NCBI GenBank assembly: GCA_031276375.1
Contig: JAISNE010000419.1
Location: 1-7,205 of the forward strand
Reading direction: 5' to 3'
Origin: Accumulibacter sp.
GTDB lineage: Bacteria; Pseudomonadota; Gammaproteobacteria; Burkholderiales; Rhodocyclaceae
Length of the DNA stretch: 7,205 nt
Position 1 is the stretch's first letter; every line of letters starts with the position of its first letter. Both the position numbers and the translations under genes were made by a program. Shown piece by piece: positions 1 through 7,051 of the stretch. The notes below the pieces were generated by a model. The model was not told the origin of the DNA and made no database searches. It worked only from the letters and a program-made list of their open reading frames with translations.

Positions 1-138
1 GAAAACAAATACCGGCCCTTCTGTTCCGAACGCTGCAAGCTGATCGATCTCGGCGCCTGGGCGTCCGAAGCCTACCGCGTGCCGACGCGGGAAGAAGCGA
101 TCGAGCCGCCGGGCGAACAACGATCGGACGAAACGTGA
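1..138 (+). CDS. yacG: DNA gyrase inhibitor YacG, 3' end only
   Basis: This is the C-terminal 45 residues of a small zinc protein, open from base 1 to a TGA at 136-138; the start lies outside the window. The visible part reads [19 protein letters not shown] followed by AYRVP. This is the hallmark second half of YacG, with the second pair of zinc-binding cysteines (CxxxC) and the conserved LIDLGAW segment. YacG family members are about 60-70 residues, bind one zinc ion through four cysteines, and in E. coli bind GyrB and inhibit gyrase. The acidic, proline-containing tail after the AYRVP segment is normal for the family. The gene converges on folE2, with about 150 bp between the two stop codons. 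In proteobacteria yacG usually follows coaE and zapD, so those genes are expected to the left (inference). The family call is firm; the true start cannot be judged here. Confidence 0.87.
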   Translation, partial: ENKYRPFCSERCKLIDLGAWASEAYRVPTREEAIEPPGEQRSDET

Positions 139-170
139 AACGGCGAATCGGCCGGGACGCGACAATTTAA

Positions 171-218
171 GAGAGAGAAAAATCATTGCTTCGTCATTGC
201 GAGCCGAATGCGAAACAA
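171..218 (-). terminator. Candidate Rho-independent terminator of the xseB-ispA-dxs-folE2 operon
   Basis: An imperfect hairpin spans 186-218. TTGCTTCG (186-193) pairs with CGAAACAA (211-218) with one G-T wobble. Inside it CATT and CG pair with CG and AATG around an AGC loop, with one bulged base. On the minus strand the hairpin is followed by a T-rich tract (TGATTTTTCTCTCTC, 171-185). It lies about 75 nt beyond the folE2 stop. On the plus strand no T-run follows, so it suits folE2 better than yacG. The stem is only moderately GC-rich, so this is a plausible call rather than a strong one. The sequence TCGTCATTGCGAG also resembles a dispersed proteobacterial repeat. Confidence 0.4.
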
Positions 219-262
219 GCCGGAAAGAACGCACTGGACCGCTGCGGCGCTTTGCGTATCGC

Positions 263-278
263 TCATGTAATCATGTAA
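263..278. repeat. Perfect tandem duplication of an 8-bp unit
   Basis: The octamer TCATGTAA occurs twice head to tail (263-270 and 271-278), just outside the folE2 stop codon. It is a short slippage-type duplication in the convergent yacG/folE2 gap. No function is evident. Confidence 0.55.
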
Positions 279-291
279 ATTCCAGAACACT

Positions 292-1113
292 CTATCCGTC
301 GTTTGCGGAATCATTCCGCCGATCGTTTTCGATCAGCGCGTAGGCCGAGTGGTTGTGGATCGATTCGAAGTTTTCGGATTCGACGATGTATGACCCGATG
401 CGCTTTTCCGCGTTGAGTTTGGCGGCGACGTCGCGCACCATGTCTTCGACGAATTTGGGATTGTCGTAGGCGCGTTCGGTGACGTGCTTTTCGTCGGGCC
501 GCTTGAGCAGGCCGTAAAGTTCGCAGGAGGCCTGCGCTTCGACCATCTGGACGATTTCCTCGATCCAGACGTGTTCGAGGATCCTGGCCGTGACCGTGAC
601 GTGGGAGCGCTGGTTGTGCGCGCCGCGTTCCGAGATTCTCTTGGAGCATGGGCACAGGCTGGTCACGGGGACGACTGTCTTGATCGTCGAGGCGATCTTG
701 CCGCGGGAGATCTCGCCGATCAGCGTGACGTCGTAGTCCATCAGGCTTTGCACGCCGGAAACCGGCGCGGACTTGGCGATGAAATAGGGGAAGTTCATTT
801 CGATGCGCCCGGTTTCCGCTTCGAGCTTGCGGACCATTTCGCGCAACATGATCGGGAAGGTTTCCACCGAGATTTCGCGTTCGTGGCTGTTGAGGATTTC
901 CACGAAGCGCGACATGTGCGTGCCCTTGAAATTGTGCGGCAGTTCGACGTACATGTTGAACACCGCGATGGTGTGCTGGACGCCCCCCGAGCGGTCGAGC
1001 ACTTCGACCGGATGGCGGATGGCCTTGATGCCGACCCGGTTGATGGCGATGCGCCGGGTGTCGGCGAGGCCTTGCACGTCGAGCATGGCGGCTGTGTTTT
1101 GCTTGTTGCTCAT
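292..1113 (-). CDS. folE2: GTP cyclohydrolase FolE2 (type IB)
   Basis: Predicted cytosolic enzyme of 273 aa that converts GTP to 7,8-dihydroneopterin triphosphate, the first step towards folate. It is the FolE2 (COG1469) type, not the classical FolE. Family marks seen are SLCPCSK (about 152-158), RGAHNQRSH (163-171), the [13 protein letters not shown] segment (about 197-209) and the C-terminal [15 protein letters not shown] stretch (245-259). Cys154, His166, Glu208 and Glu250 fall at a constant offset from the metal-site residues I recall for the Neisseria gonorrhoeae enzyme, so the active site looks intact. The length is normal. The ATG at 1113 overlaps the dxs TGA as ATGA, and AGGAG sits 5 nt upstream inside dxs, which fixes the start and suggests translational coupling. 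The same frame stays open far upstream across dxs, but that part is arginine-rich shadow sequence. It is the last gene of the operon. No obvious Zur box was noticed. Confidence 0.95.
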   Translation of the reverse strand: MSNKQNTAAMLDVQGLADTRRIAINRVGIKAIRHPVEVLDRSGGVQHTIAVFNMYVELPHNFKGTHMSRFVEILNSHEREISVETFPIMLREMVRKLEAETGRIEMNFPYFIAKSAPVSGVQSLMDYDVTLIGEISRGKIASTIKTVVPVTSLCPCSKRISERGAHNQRSHVTVTARILEHVWIEEIVQMVEAQASCELYGLLKRPDEKHVTERAYDNPKFVEDMVRDVAAKLNAEKRIGSYIVESENFESIHNHSAYALIENDRRNDSANDG

Positions 1114-2966
1114 TCCTTCTCCTGACAGGTTCGCGCCGCGCGGAGAATCGCGGCCTTGTCGAGTCCGGCTTGCGCGAGCAGCCTGGACTGTTCGCCGTGA
1201 TCGATGAAGCGGTCCGGTAATCCCATCCGGACAAAGCGCGCCGGACTGCCGGTTTCGTCGAGAACGCGGGCGACTTCCGCGCCGGCTCCGCCGATCAGCG
1301 CGTTTTCTTCGATGCTGATCAGCAGGGAATGTTCCCGAGCCATCTGGGCGATCAGTTCGCGGTCGATCGGTTTGACGAAACGCATGTTGACCACGGTGGC
1401 GTCGATCTCCGCGGCGGCTTGCAGCGCGGGCGTGAGCATGCTGCCGAAGGCGAGCAGGGCGACGTTCTTGCCGCGCCGCCGGATTTCGCCCTTGCCGATG
1501 GGCAGGCCGTCCAGCGTGTCCGGCGTCCTTGCGCCGGGGCCGGGGCCGCGCGGGTAGCGCACCGCGCAGGGGCCGTCGTGGCGCAGCGCGGTGCTCAGCA
1601 TTTCGCGGCATTCCTTTTCGTCGCCGGGGGTCATGATGACCATGTTCGGGATGCAGGTCAGGTAGGAGAGGTCGAACGCGCCATGATGGGTCGGGCCGTC
1701 CGCGCCGACCAGCCCGCTCCGGTCGAGGGCGAAGACGACGGGCAGGTTTTGCAGCGCGACGTCGTGCAGCAGCTGGTCGAAGCCGCGTTGCAGGAAGGTC
1801 GAATAGATGGCGACCACCGGTCGCATGCCTTCGCAGGCCAGCGCGGCGGCGAAGGTGATGGCGTGCTGTTCGGCGATGCCGACGTCGAAGTAGCGTTCGG
1901 GGAAGCGTTCGGCGAATTCCATCATGCCCGAGCCTTCGCCCATGGCCGGCGTGATGGCGATCAATCCTGGCTCGACGGCGGCCATGTCGCAGAGCCATTG
2001 TCCGAAAACCTGGGTATAGGTCGGCTTGCCGCCGGATTTGTCGCCTTCGACGCCGATTTCCGGCTCGAATCTGGAGACGCCGTGGTAGAGGGTCGGATCG
2101 GTCTCGGCCAGCTTGTAGCCGTGCCCCTTGTGCGTGACGACGTGCAGGAACTGCGGCCCCTTGAGCTTTTGCAGGTTTTGCAGCGTCGGGATCAGCGAGT
2201 TGAGGTCGTGTCCGTCGATCGGGCCGATATAGTTGAAGCCGAGTTCCTCGAACAGGGTTCCCGGCGTCAACATGCCCTTGACGTGTTCTTCCACGCGGTT
2301 GGCGAATTCGAGCAATGACGGCGAGACGCCGAGGACTTTTTCTCCGGCGCGGCGGGCGGCGTTGAAGGCGCTGCCGGACAGGGCGCGCGCGAGGTATTTG
2401 TTCAGCGCGCCGACCGGGTGGGAAATCGACATGTCGTTGTCGTTGAGCACGACGAGCATGTCGGCGTCGGCCACGCCGGCGTTGTTGAGCGCTTCGAAGG
2501 CTTGTCCGGCGGACATCGCGCCGTCGCCGATGATGGCCACCGTGCGCCGCGCGTCGCCCTTGAACTTGGAGGCCAGCGCCATGCCGAGCGCGGCGGAGAT
2601 CGACGTCGATGAATGGCCGACGCCAAAGGTATCGTAGGGACTTTCGCTGCGCTTGGGAAAACCCGAGACGCCGCCGTGGCCGCGCAGCCGGGCCATGCCG
2701 GCGCGCCGGCCGGTGAGGATCTTGTGCGCGTAGGTCTGGTGTCCGACATCCCAGACGAGCCTGTCGTCCGGGGTATCGAATACGTAGTGCAGGGCGACGG
2801 TCAACTCGATCGTGCCGAGGTTCGACGAGAGATGGCCGCCCGTGCGCGAGACCGATTCGACGAGGAAGGCGCGCAATTCTTCCACCAGTTGCGGCAACTG
2901 CTTCCGGTCGAGTTCGCGCAGTTGCGCGGGATGGTCGATGGTGTCGAGCAGGGGATAAGTGTTCAT
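1110..2966 (-). CDS. dxs: 1-deoxy-D-xylulose-5-phosphate synthase
   Basis: Thiamine-diphosphate enzyme of 618 aa that condenses pyruvate with D-glyceraldehyde 3-phosphate to DXP. This is the first step of the MEP isoprenoid pathway and also feeds thiamine and pyridoxal synthesis. In order: [11 protein letters not shown] (41-51) with the active-site His45; [17 protein letters not shown] (71-87); the ThDP/Mg motif [17 protein letters not shown] from 147, ending in the LNDND segment near 174-178; the pyrimidine-domain IAEQHA with catalytic Glu366; and [15 protein letters not shown] (415-429) with His427/428. Length matches the family (about 620). The ATG at 2966 gives the usual MxxYPLLDTI start, but no Shine-Dalgarno is visible. 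The 25 bp after the ispA stop consist largely of an 11-bp tandem duplication. The stop overlaps the folE2 start by 4 bp. Clustering with ispA is common in proteobacteria and fits a shared role in isoprenoid supply. Confidence 0.97.
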   Translation of the reverse strand: MNTYPLLDTIDHPAQLRELDRKQLPQLVEELRAFLVESVSRTGGHLSSNLGTIELTVALHYVFDTPDDRLVWDVGHQTYAHKILTGRRAGMARLRGHGGVSGFPKRSESPYDTFGVGHSSTSISAALGMALASKFKGDARRTVAIIGDGAMSAGQAFEALNNAGVADADMLVVLNDNDMSISHPVGALNKYLARALSGSAFNAARRAGEKVLGVSPSLLEFANRVEEHVKGMLTPGTLFEELGFNYIGPIDGHDLNSLIPTLQNLQKLKGPQFLHVVTHKGHGYKLAETDPTLYHGVSRFEPEIGVEGDKSGGKPTYTQVFGQWLCDMAAVEPGLIAITPAMGEGSGMMEFAERFPERYFDVGIAEQHAITFAAALACEGMRPVVAIYSTFLQRGFDQLLHDVALQNLPVVFALDRSGLVGADGPTHHGAFDLSYLTCIPNMVIMTPGDEKECREMLSTALRHDGPCAVRYPRGPGPGARTPDTLDGLPIGKGEIRRRGKNVALLAFGSMLTPALQAAAEIDATVVNMRFVKPIDRELIAQMAREHSLLISIEENALIGGAGAEVARVLDETGSPARFVRMGLPDRFIDHGEQSRLLAQAGLDKAAILRAARTCQEKE

Positions 2967-2987
2967 GGCGGGTCGGTGGCGGGTCGG
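2966..2987. repeat. 11-bp perfect tandem duplication at the dxs start
   Basis: TGGCGGGTCGG occurs twice in direct succession (2966-2976 and 2977-2987). The first copy includes one base of the dxs start codon. Read on the minus strand it is two C-rich copies of CCGACCCGCCA running into the ATG, occupying the place where a ribosome binding site would be expected. Confidence 0.7.
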
Positions 2988-2991
2988 GCCG

Positions 2992-3884
<893 letters not shown>

Positions 3885-3888
<4 letters not shown>

Positions 3889-4121
3889 CGGATGGATTCC
3901 CCGTCCACGTCCGCCTCGCGCAATTGCTCCTTCTCGAACAGCAGGATCTGGCGTTCCGCCTCGCCAAGCTGCCGTTGGCAATGCCTGAGCAGCTCGCTGC
4001 CGCGCCGGTAGGCCAGAATCGATTCTTCCAGAGGCAGGCCGCCGCTTTCCATGTCTTGGACAATCTGTTCGATTTCCGCAAGGGCCGTTTCGAATTTGGT
4101 GTCGGGGGATACCGCTGGCAC
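3885..4121 (-). CDS. xseB: Exodeoxyribonuclease VII small subunit
   Basis: Small helical subunit of exonuclease VII, which with XseA degrades single-stranded DNA from both ends in repair. From the GTG at 4121 it is 78 aa (E. coli XseB is 80). The pattern KFETALAEIEQIVQDMESGGLPLEESILAYRRGSELLRHCQRQLGEAERQI is the full XseB domain: a coiled helical hairpin with the conserved E-xx-V-xx-(M/L)E-x-G-x-LPLEE-x core. I chose the GTG because AAGGAG lies at 4128-4133, 6 nt upstream. The open frame also has an ATG at 4169, adding 16 residues, but that ATG has no SD, lies inside a hairpin repeat, and its extension does not look like the family. It is the first gene of the operon, and xseB-ispA-dxs is a common proteobacterial order. 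No large subunit gene is present here. Confidence 0.9.
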
Positions 4122-4127
4122 GGGAGA

Positions 4128-4133
4128 CTCCTT
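4128..4133 (-). promoter_or_regulatory. Shine-Dalgarno deciding the xseB start
   Basis: AAGGAG on the minus strand, 6 nt before the GTG at 4121. It favours this GTG over the upstream ATG at 4169, which has no purine-rich site before it. Confidence 0.6.
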
Positions 4134-4150
4134 CGCGTCCTTTTCCGCGG

Positions 4151-4183
4151 CGCATGATCGGATCGGCATGATCGGATCATGCG
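4151..4183. repeat. Overlapping tandem repeat and hairpin upstream of xseB
   Basis: Two readings of the same 33 bases hold. As direct repeats, GCATGATCGGATC occurs at 4152-4164 and 4166-4178 (14-bp period, 13 of 14 positions identical over the full unit). As an inverted repeat, CGCATGATCGGATC (4151-4164) pairs with 4170-4183 with one mismatch around the loop GGCAT. With the GTG start at 4121 the element lies in the xseB leader; with the ATG at 4169 it would cover the start codon. Confidence 0.7.
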
Positions 4184-4284
4184 TGAAACCGCCGGAACGT
4201 TGAAAAATGTGCCAAGGATAACACTACGGTCAATTGGAAAGGTGTGGGAAAGGTGTGGGAAAGGTGGAGGCAAGGGAATAGAAT
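4184..4284. promoter_or_regulatory. Divergent promoter region, candidates only
   Basis: This is the only place from which both the leftward operon and the rightward permease gene can be transcribed. For the minus strand, TTGACC (4228-4233) could be a -35, but with 17-18 bp spacing the -10 is poor (ACATTT or CATTTT near 4204-4210). An extended -10, TG-T-TATCCT (hexamer at 4215-4220), is an alternative. For the plus strand, TAGAAT (4279-4284) is a good -10 with a weak TGGGAA (4256-4261) at 17 bp spacing, inside the 11-bp repeats. No hexamer pair is convincing by itself. Confidence 0.3.
4236..4266. repeat. 11-bp-period tandem repeat tract
   Basis: Positions 4236-4266 repeat with period 11 without mismatch, about 2.8 copies of GGTGTGGGAAA (full copies at 4241-4251 and 4252-4262). 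The period is close to one DNA helical turn. The tract sits between the candidate leftward and rightward promoters, so stacked protein sites or simple slippage are both possible. Confidence 0.7.
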
Positions 4285-4405
4285 GGCGCTTCCCGCTTGC
4301 CGGTTCCGGCTTCGCGCTCCCGGCGGGGCGCTTCCCCTCCCGGCTCGACTCCGTCCCGAAAAGTGGCGGGCGAGGTATTTTTTCAAGACAGCTCCCGGAA
4401 CGACC

Positions 4406-5260
4406 ATGCAATCCCTGTGGATGATCGCCGCCAGTTTTTTCTTTGCCGGCATGGGCGTGTGCGTCAAGCTGGCGTCGGCGCGCTATTCGGCGGCGGAGAT
4501 CGTCTTCTACCGCTCCTTCCTCAACCTGTTGTTCATCTGGGCGCTGGTGAAGGCGCGCGGCATTCCCGTCAGGACGCCGCTGTGGGGGCTGCACATCCGG
4601 CGCAGCGCATGCGGCTGCTTTTCGCTGATCCTCTATTTTTACGCGATCGGCCTGCTCCCGCTGGCCTCCGCGGTGACGCTCTCCTATACCTCGCCGCTGT
4701 TCCTGGCCCTCTATCTGGCCATGCTCGGCAAGACCCGCCTGCGCGGCGGGATGGTCTTTTCGCTGGCGCTGGGGTTCGCCGGCGTCGTCATGCTCTTGCA
4801 TCCGAGCTTCCGCGCCGACCAATTGTTCGGCGGCGTCATGGGGCTGACCAGCGGGATGATTTCCGGCATGGCCTACTACAATATCCGGGAACTGGGCGAG
4901 CGAGGCGAACTCGAAGAGAGGATCGTCTTCTATTTCGCGCTGGTATGCACGCTGGTTGGCGCGATCTGGATGCTGTTTTTCGAGTTTCAGCCGATCGACC
5001 CGGAGGGTGGGGCGCTGCTGCTGGGCGTCGGTCTGTTCGGAACGGCGGGGCAACTGGTGATGACTCGGGCCTACAAGCTGGGCAACACGCTCATGACGGC
5101 CTGCCTGGCCTACACCACGGTGGTTTTCGCCAGCCTTTTCGGCGCGCTGTTCTGGCGGGAGATACTGAGCGTCGATGCGTGGCTGGCGATTGCCCTGATC
5201 GTGGCGAGCGGGGTGGTGGCCACCTGGTTTTCCAGGGCCAATCCGGCGGATCAGGACTGA
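4406..5260 (+). CDS. EamA/DMT-family inner-membrane permease, substrate unknown
   Basis: Integral membrane protein of 284 aa with the drug/metabolite transporter layout: two EamA repeats (about 1-132 and 140-276) of five helices each. Hydrophobic segments fall near 3-22, 30-48, 66-86, 88-107, 114-132, 138-158, 173-192, 200-218, 230-250 and 256-276. Typical motifs are the first-helix FFFAGMGVCVKL, EIVFYRS at the start of helix 2, ASAVTLSYTSPLF in helix 4, and near the C-terminus AYKLGNTLMTACLAYTTVVFASLFGALFWRE. I chose the ATG at 4406 because the protein then begins with its first helix; the frame is open upstream to 4244, but that part is basic, proline-rich and non-family. SD is weak (GGAA at 4397-4400). 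It is transcribed divergently from xseB and may be co-transcribed with the sulfurtransferase gene 58 bp downstream. The family covers export or uptake of amino acids, nucleotides and drugs, so no substrate is assigned. Confidence 0.9.
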   Translation: MQSLWMIAASFFFAGMGVCVKLASARYSAAEIVFYRSFLNLLFIWALVKARGIPVRTPLWGLHIRRSACGCFSLILYFYAIGLLPLASAVTLSYTSPLFLALYLAMLGKTRLRGGMVFSLALGFAGVVMLLHPSFRADQLFGGVMGLTSGMISGMAYYNIRELGERGELEERIVFYFALVCTLVGAIWMLFFEFQPIDPEGGALLLGVGLFGTAGQLVMTRAYKLGNTLMTACLAYTTVVFASLFGALFWREILSVDAWLAIALIVASGVVATWFSRANPADQD

Positions 5261-5318
5261 TTCTTTCTCCGCGCGCCCGGTGGTTAGCGGTTAAACTTGC
5301 GTCCAAGGAGGTAGGGCC

Positions 5319-6521
5319 ATGATCGTCATCCAGCATCGAAACAATCGTGTCTCGGTCAATGTCTACGGCGAGTTCACCCTGGCGGATTTCAGGGAATTCG
5401 AGGCGATGGTAAACGACAAGGTCGCGTTCGAAGGACCGGTCGACCTGCTCATGGACTTGCGGGAAATGGCGGATTTCACCGTCGACGTGGCGTGGCAGGA
5501 CATCGTTTTCGCCCGGACGCATCCGAACGATTTCAAGCGCATCGCCGTGGTCACGCAAAGCCAGTGGGTGACGTGGAGCGCCTGGCTGTCGCAGATATTC
5601 GTCAGCGCCGCGATGGGCGTATTCGACGACGCCGCCGAGGCGGCGGCCTGGCTCGACGCCCGCGCGGAGGAAATGGCCGAAACGTGCGCGCCGCTGGTCT
5701 CGGGCGAGGAACTCGCCGCGCATCTGGCCGACCCCGACTGGCGTATTTTCGACTGCCGCCATCTGCTGACGGATGTCACGCATGGCGAACGGGCCTATGC
5801 CGAAGGACATTTGCCGGGCGCCGTTTTCATGTCCCTCGACCGCGATCTGTCCGGGCCGAGGAACGGAAAGAACGGCCGCCATCCCTTGCCCGACCCGGAA
5901 GCGCTGGCCGCCAAGCTGGCCGCCGCCGGGGTGAACGAACGCACCTGCGTGGTCGCCTACGACGACGACAGCGGCATGAACGCCGCGCGGCTGTGGTGGC
6001 TGCTGCGCTGGATGGGCCACGATCGCGTCGCCGTGCTCGACGGCGGTATCCGGGCGTGGATCGGCGAGGAGCGTCCGGTGACGACCGATCTGCCGGTATT
6101 CATCGCCGCGAAATTCGATATCCACATGCGCGACGACTGGGTGGTCTCCGCGGACCAGGTGCTCGATGCCCTGGCGAAGAACGATTTCTGCCTGATCGAC
6201 GCGCGCGCCGCGGATCGCTTTCGCGGCGAAAACGAAGGCATGGACCCGGTGGGCGGGCACATTCCGGGCGCGCGCCATCGCTTCTTCCGCGACAATCTCG
6301 ATGCTTCGGGCAAGTTCCTTCCGGCGGAGGAATTGCGCCGGCGCTTGCTGGACGTTCTCGCCGGCGCCGAACCGGAGCGGGCGGTGATGTATTGCGGCTC
6401 GGGCGTCAGCGCCTGCCACAACCTGCTGGCCATGGAACTGGCCGGCCTGCCGGGCGCGCGGCTCTACGCGGGTTCATGGAGCGAATGGTGCGCCGACCCG
6501 AACCGCCCGGTCGCCCGCTGA
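5319..6521 (+). CDS. SpoIIAA-like domain fused to a two-domain (SseA-type) sulfurtransferase
   Basis: A 400-aa protein in one continuous frame. Residues 1 to about 115 match the SpoIIAA-like/STAS-fold family: strands around IVIQHRNNRVSVNVYGEFT, then VDLLMDLREM, AWQDIVFARTHPNDFKRIAVV, QWVTWSAWLSQIF and FDDAAEAAAWL. From about 125 it is a normal tandem rhodanese of the 3-mercaptopyruvate/thiosulfate sulfurtransferase type. The first, inactive domain (125-250) has DCRHLL, GHLPGAVFMSLDRDLSG and YDDDSGMNAARLWWLLRWMGH, with Asp where cysteine would be. The catalytic domain (270-400) has LIDARAADRFRGENEGMDPVGGHIPGA and CGSGVSACHN with Cys359, then AGSWSEW. It transfers sulfur from a donor to thiols or cyanide; no signal peptide, so cytosolic. 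The start is firm: AAGGAGG at 5305-5311, 7 nt before ATG. SseA alone is about 280 aa, so the first 118 residues are extra. Donor preference (CGSG suggests mercaptopyruvate) and the partner domain's role are inferred. Confidence 0.92.
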   Translation: MIVIQHRNNRVSVNVYGEFTLADFREFEAMVNDKVAFEGPVDLLMDLREMADFTVDVAWQDIVFARTHPNDFKRIAVVTQSQWVTWSAWLSQIFVSAAMGVFDDAAEAAAWLDARAEEMAETCAPLVSGEELAAHLADPDWRIFDCRHLLTDVTHGERAYAEGHLPGAVFMSLDRDLSGPRNGKNGRHPLPDPEALAAKLAAAGVNERTCVVAYDDDSGMNAARLWWLLRWMGHDRVAVLDGGIRAWIGEERPVTTDLPVFIAAKFDIHMRDDWVVSADQVLDALAKNDFCLIDARAADRFRGENEGMDPVGGHIPGARHRFFRDNLDASGKFLPAEELRRRLLDVLAGAEPERAVMYCGSGVSACHNLLAMELAGLPGARLYAGSWSEWCADPNRPVAR

Positions 6522-6960
6522 CCTCGCGTTCCGTCTGTTCATGGACCTGTCCGGCGAATGATTCGGGGTGTCGAGCACCCTGACGCAAGGACTCGGGGAC
6601 AGGGCGCTCAAGGCATGGAACCGGCCCGGGCGCCACCGCCGCGCTCCGTGCCGGGTTCCTGAAGATCGGCGCCCGCGTCCTGCGCGATGCCCGGCGTATC
6701 CGCATCCTCCTTGCCTCCCACCCGCCGTTACGTTCTGTCTTCCTCCCGGCTGCCCGCGCTTCCGCCCTCCCCGAACCCTGTCGAGCGCGTCCAACGGCGG
6801 TTTCCAGGATCATGATGCTTGGCAACGGCTTTCTTGCCGATCCAGGTCAGTTTTGGCATTTTTCGCACTTTCCCAAAAAGTCTCGTCTGACGAAACGGCG
6901 TCTTCCCGTCATTGCGTCAAAGCGCCTCGGCGCATGGCGTCCGGCGGCAAGTCCGAAAAG
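6522..6960. other. Intergenic stretch without a convincing gene
   Basis: About 440 bp after the sulfurtransferase stop. Open frames exist on both strands (for example 6568-6963 plus, 6406-6825 minus), but they read as proline-, arginine- or serine-rich sequence without domains or ribosome binding sites. A small GGGTG/CACCC stem (6566-6580, loop TCGAG) has no T-run, so no terminator is called. I see no tRNA or other RNA gene. Confidence 0.55.
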
Positions 6961-6962
6961 TA

Positions 6963-7017
6963 GCGGGAGCATCCTTGCTCCCGACCTCCCAAACCCTGCG
7001 GGAGCAGGATGCTCCCG
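6963..7017. repeat. Inverted pair of GCGGGAGC palindromes (REP/BIME-like)
   Basis: Two hairpins lie 14 bp apart. In the first, CGGGAGC (6964-6970) pairs with GCTCCCG (6977-6983) around ATCCTT. In the second, CGGGAGC (6999-7005) pairs with GCTCCCG (7011-7017) around AGGAT. The loops are reverse complements bar one base, so copy two is an inverted copy of copy one, as in paired REP elements. They lie about 440 bp after the sulfurtransferase stop. Confidence 0.7.
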
Positions 7018-7031
7018 TCACTTAATACTGG

Positions 7032-7051
7032 ATTCCCGCCTGCGCGGGAAT
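7032..7051. repeat. dRS3-like dispersed repeat
   Basis: The 20-bp palindrome starts ATTCCC and ends GGGAAT with 8 bases between, which is the published pattern of the neisserial dRS3 repeat (ATTCCC-N8-GGGAAT). Paired stems extend to 8 bp (7032-7039 with 7044-7051, loop CTGC). The flanks (CTGG before, GACGG after) are also common around such repeats in proteobacterial genomes. A dispersed-repeat role is inferred from this resemblance; copy number cannot be seen here. Confidence 0.6.

Noticed and set aside
484..1125. 213-codon plus-strand frame opposite folE2
   Set aside because: Rich in Asp, His, Val and Arg with no domain; it is the antisense image of folE2.
1114..1998. Long upstream extension of the folE2 frame across dxs (total frame 568 codons)
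   Set aside because: The extension is arginine- and histidine-rich shadow sequence antiphase to the clear dxs gene; the family begins at the ATG at 1113, which has a good SD.
1329..2318. 329-codon plus-strand frame opposite dxs
   Set aside because: It is antisense to highly conserved DXS motifs, and its composition is that of a shadow frame.
4244..4405. N-terminal extension of the permease
   Set aside because: Basic, proline-rich and unlike any EamA protein; it would also translate the repeat tract. The ATG at 4406 begins directly with the first membrane helix.
5091..6419. 442-codon minus-strand frame opposite the sulfurtransferase
   Set aside because: It mirrors the codon structure of the plus-strand gene, with His, Gly, Ala and Val enrichment typical of an antisense shadow; no motifs or SD.
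6406..6825. 139-codon minus-strand frame overlapping the end of the sulfurtransferase gene
   Set aside because: Overlaps a well-supported gene on the opposite strand and is arginine/proline-rich without any motif.
6821..6838. Stem GGCAA/TTGCC as a terminator
   Set aside because: Only 5 bp with an 8-base loop and no following T-run.
6568..6963. 131-codon plus-strand frame after the sulfurtransferase
   Set aside because: GTG start without SD, Pro/Ser/Arg-rich composition, and it runs into the repeat cluster; no recognisable protein.
6963..7051. CRISPR array
   Set aside because: Three palindromic units of different sequence and spacing with no equal-length spacers; they fit dispersed palindromic repeats instead.
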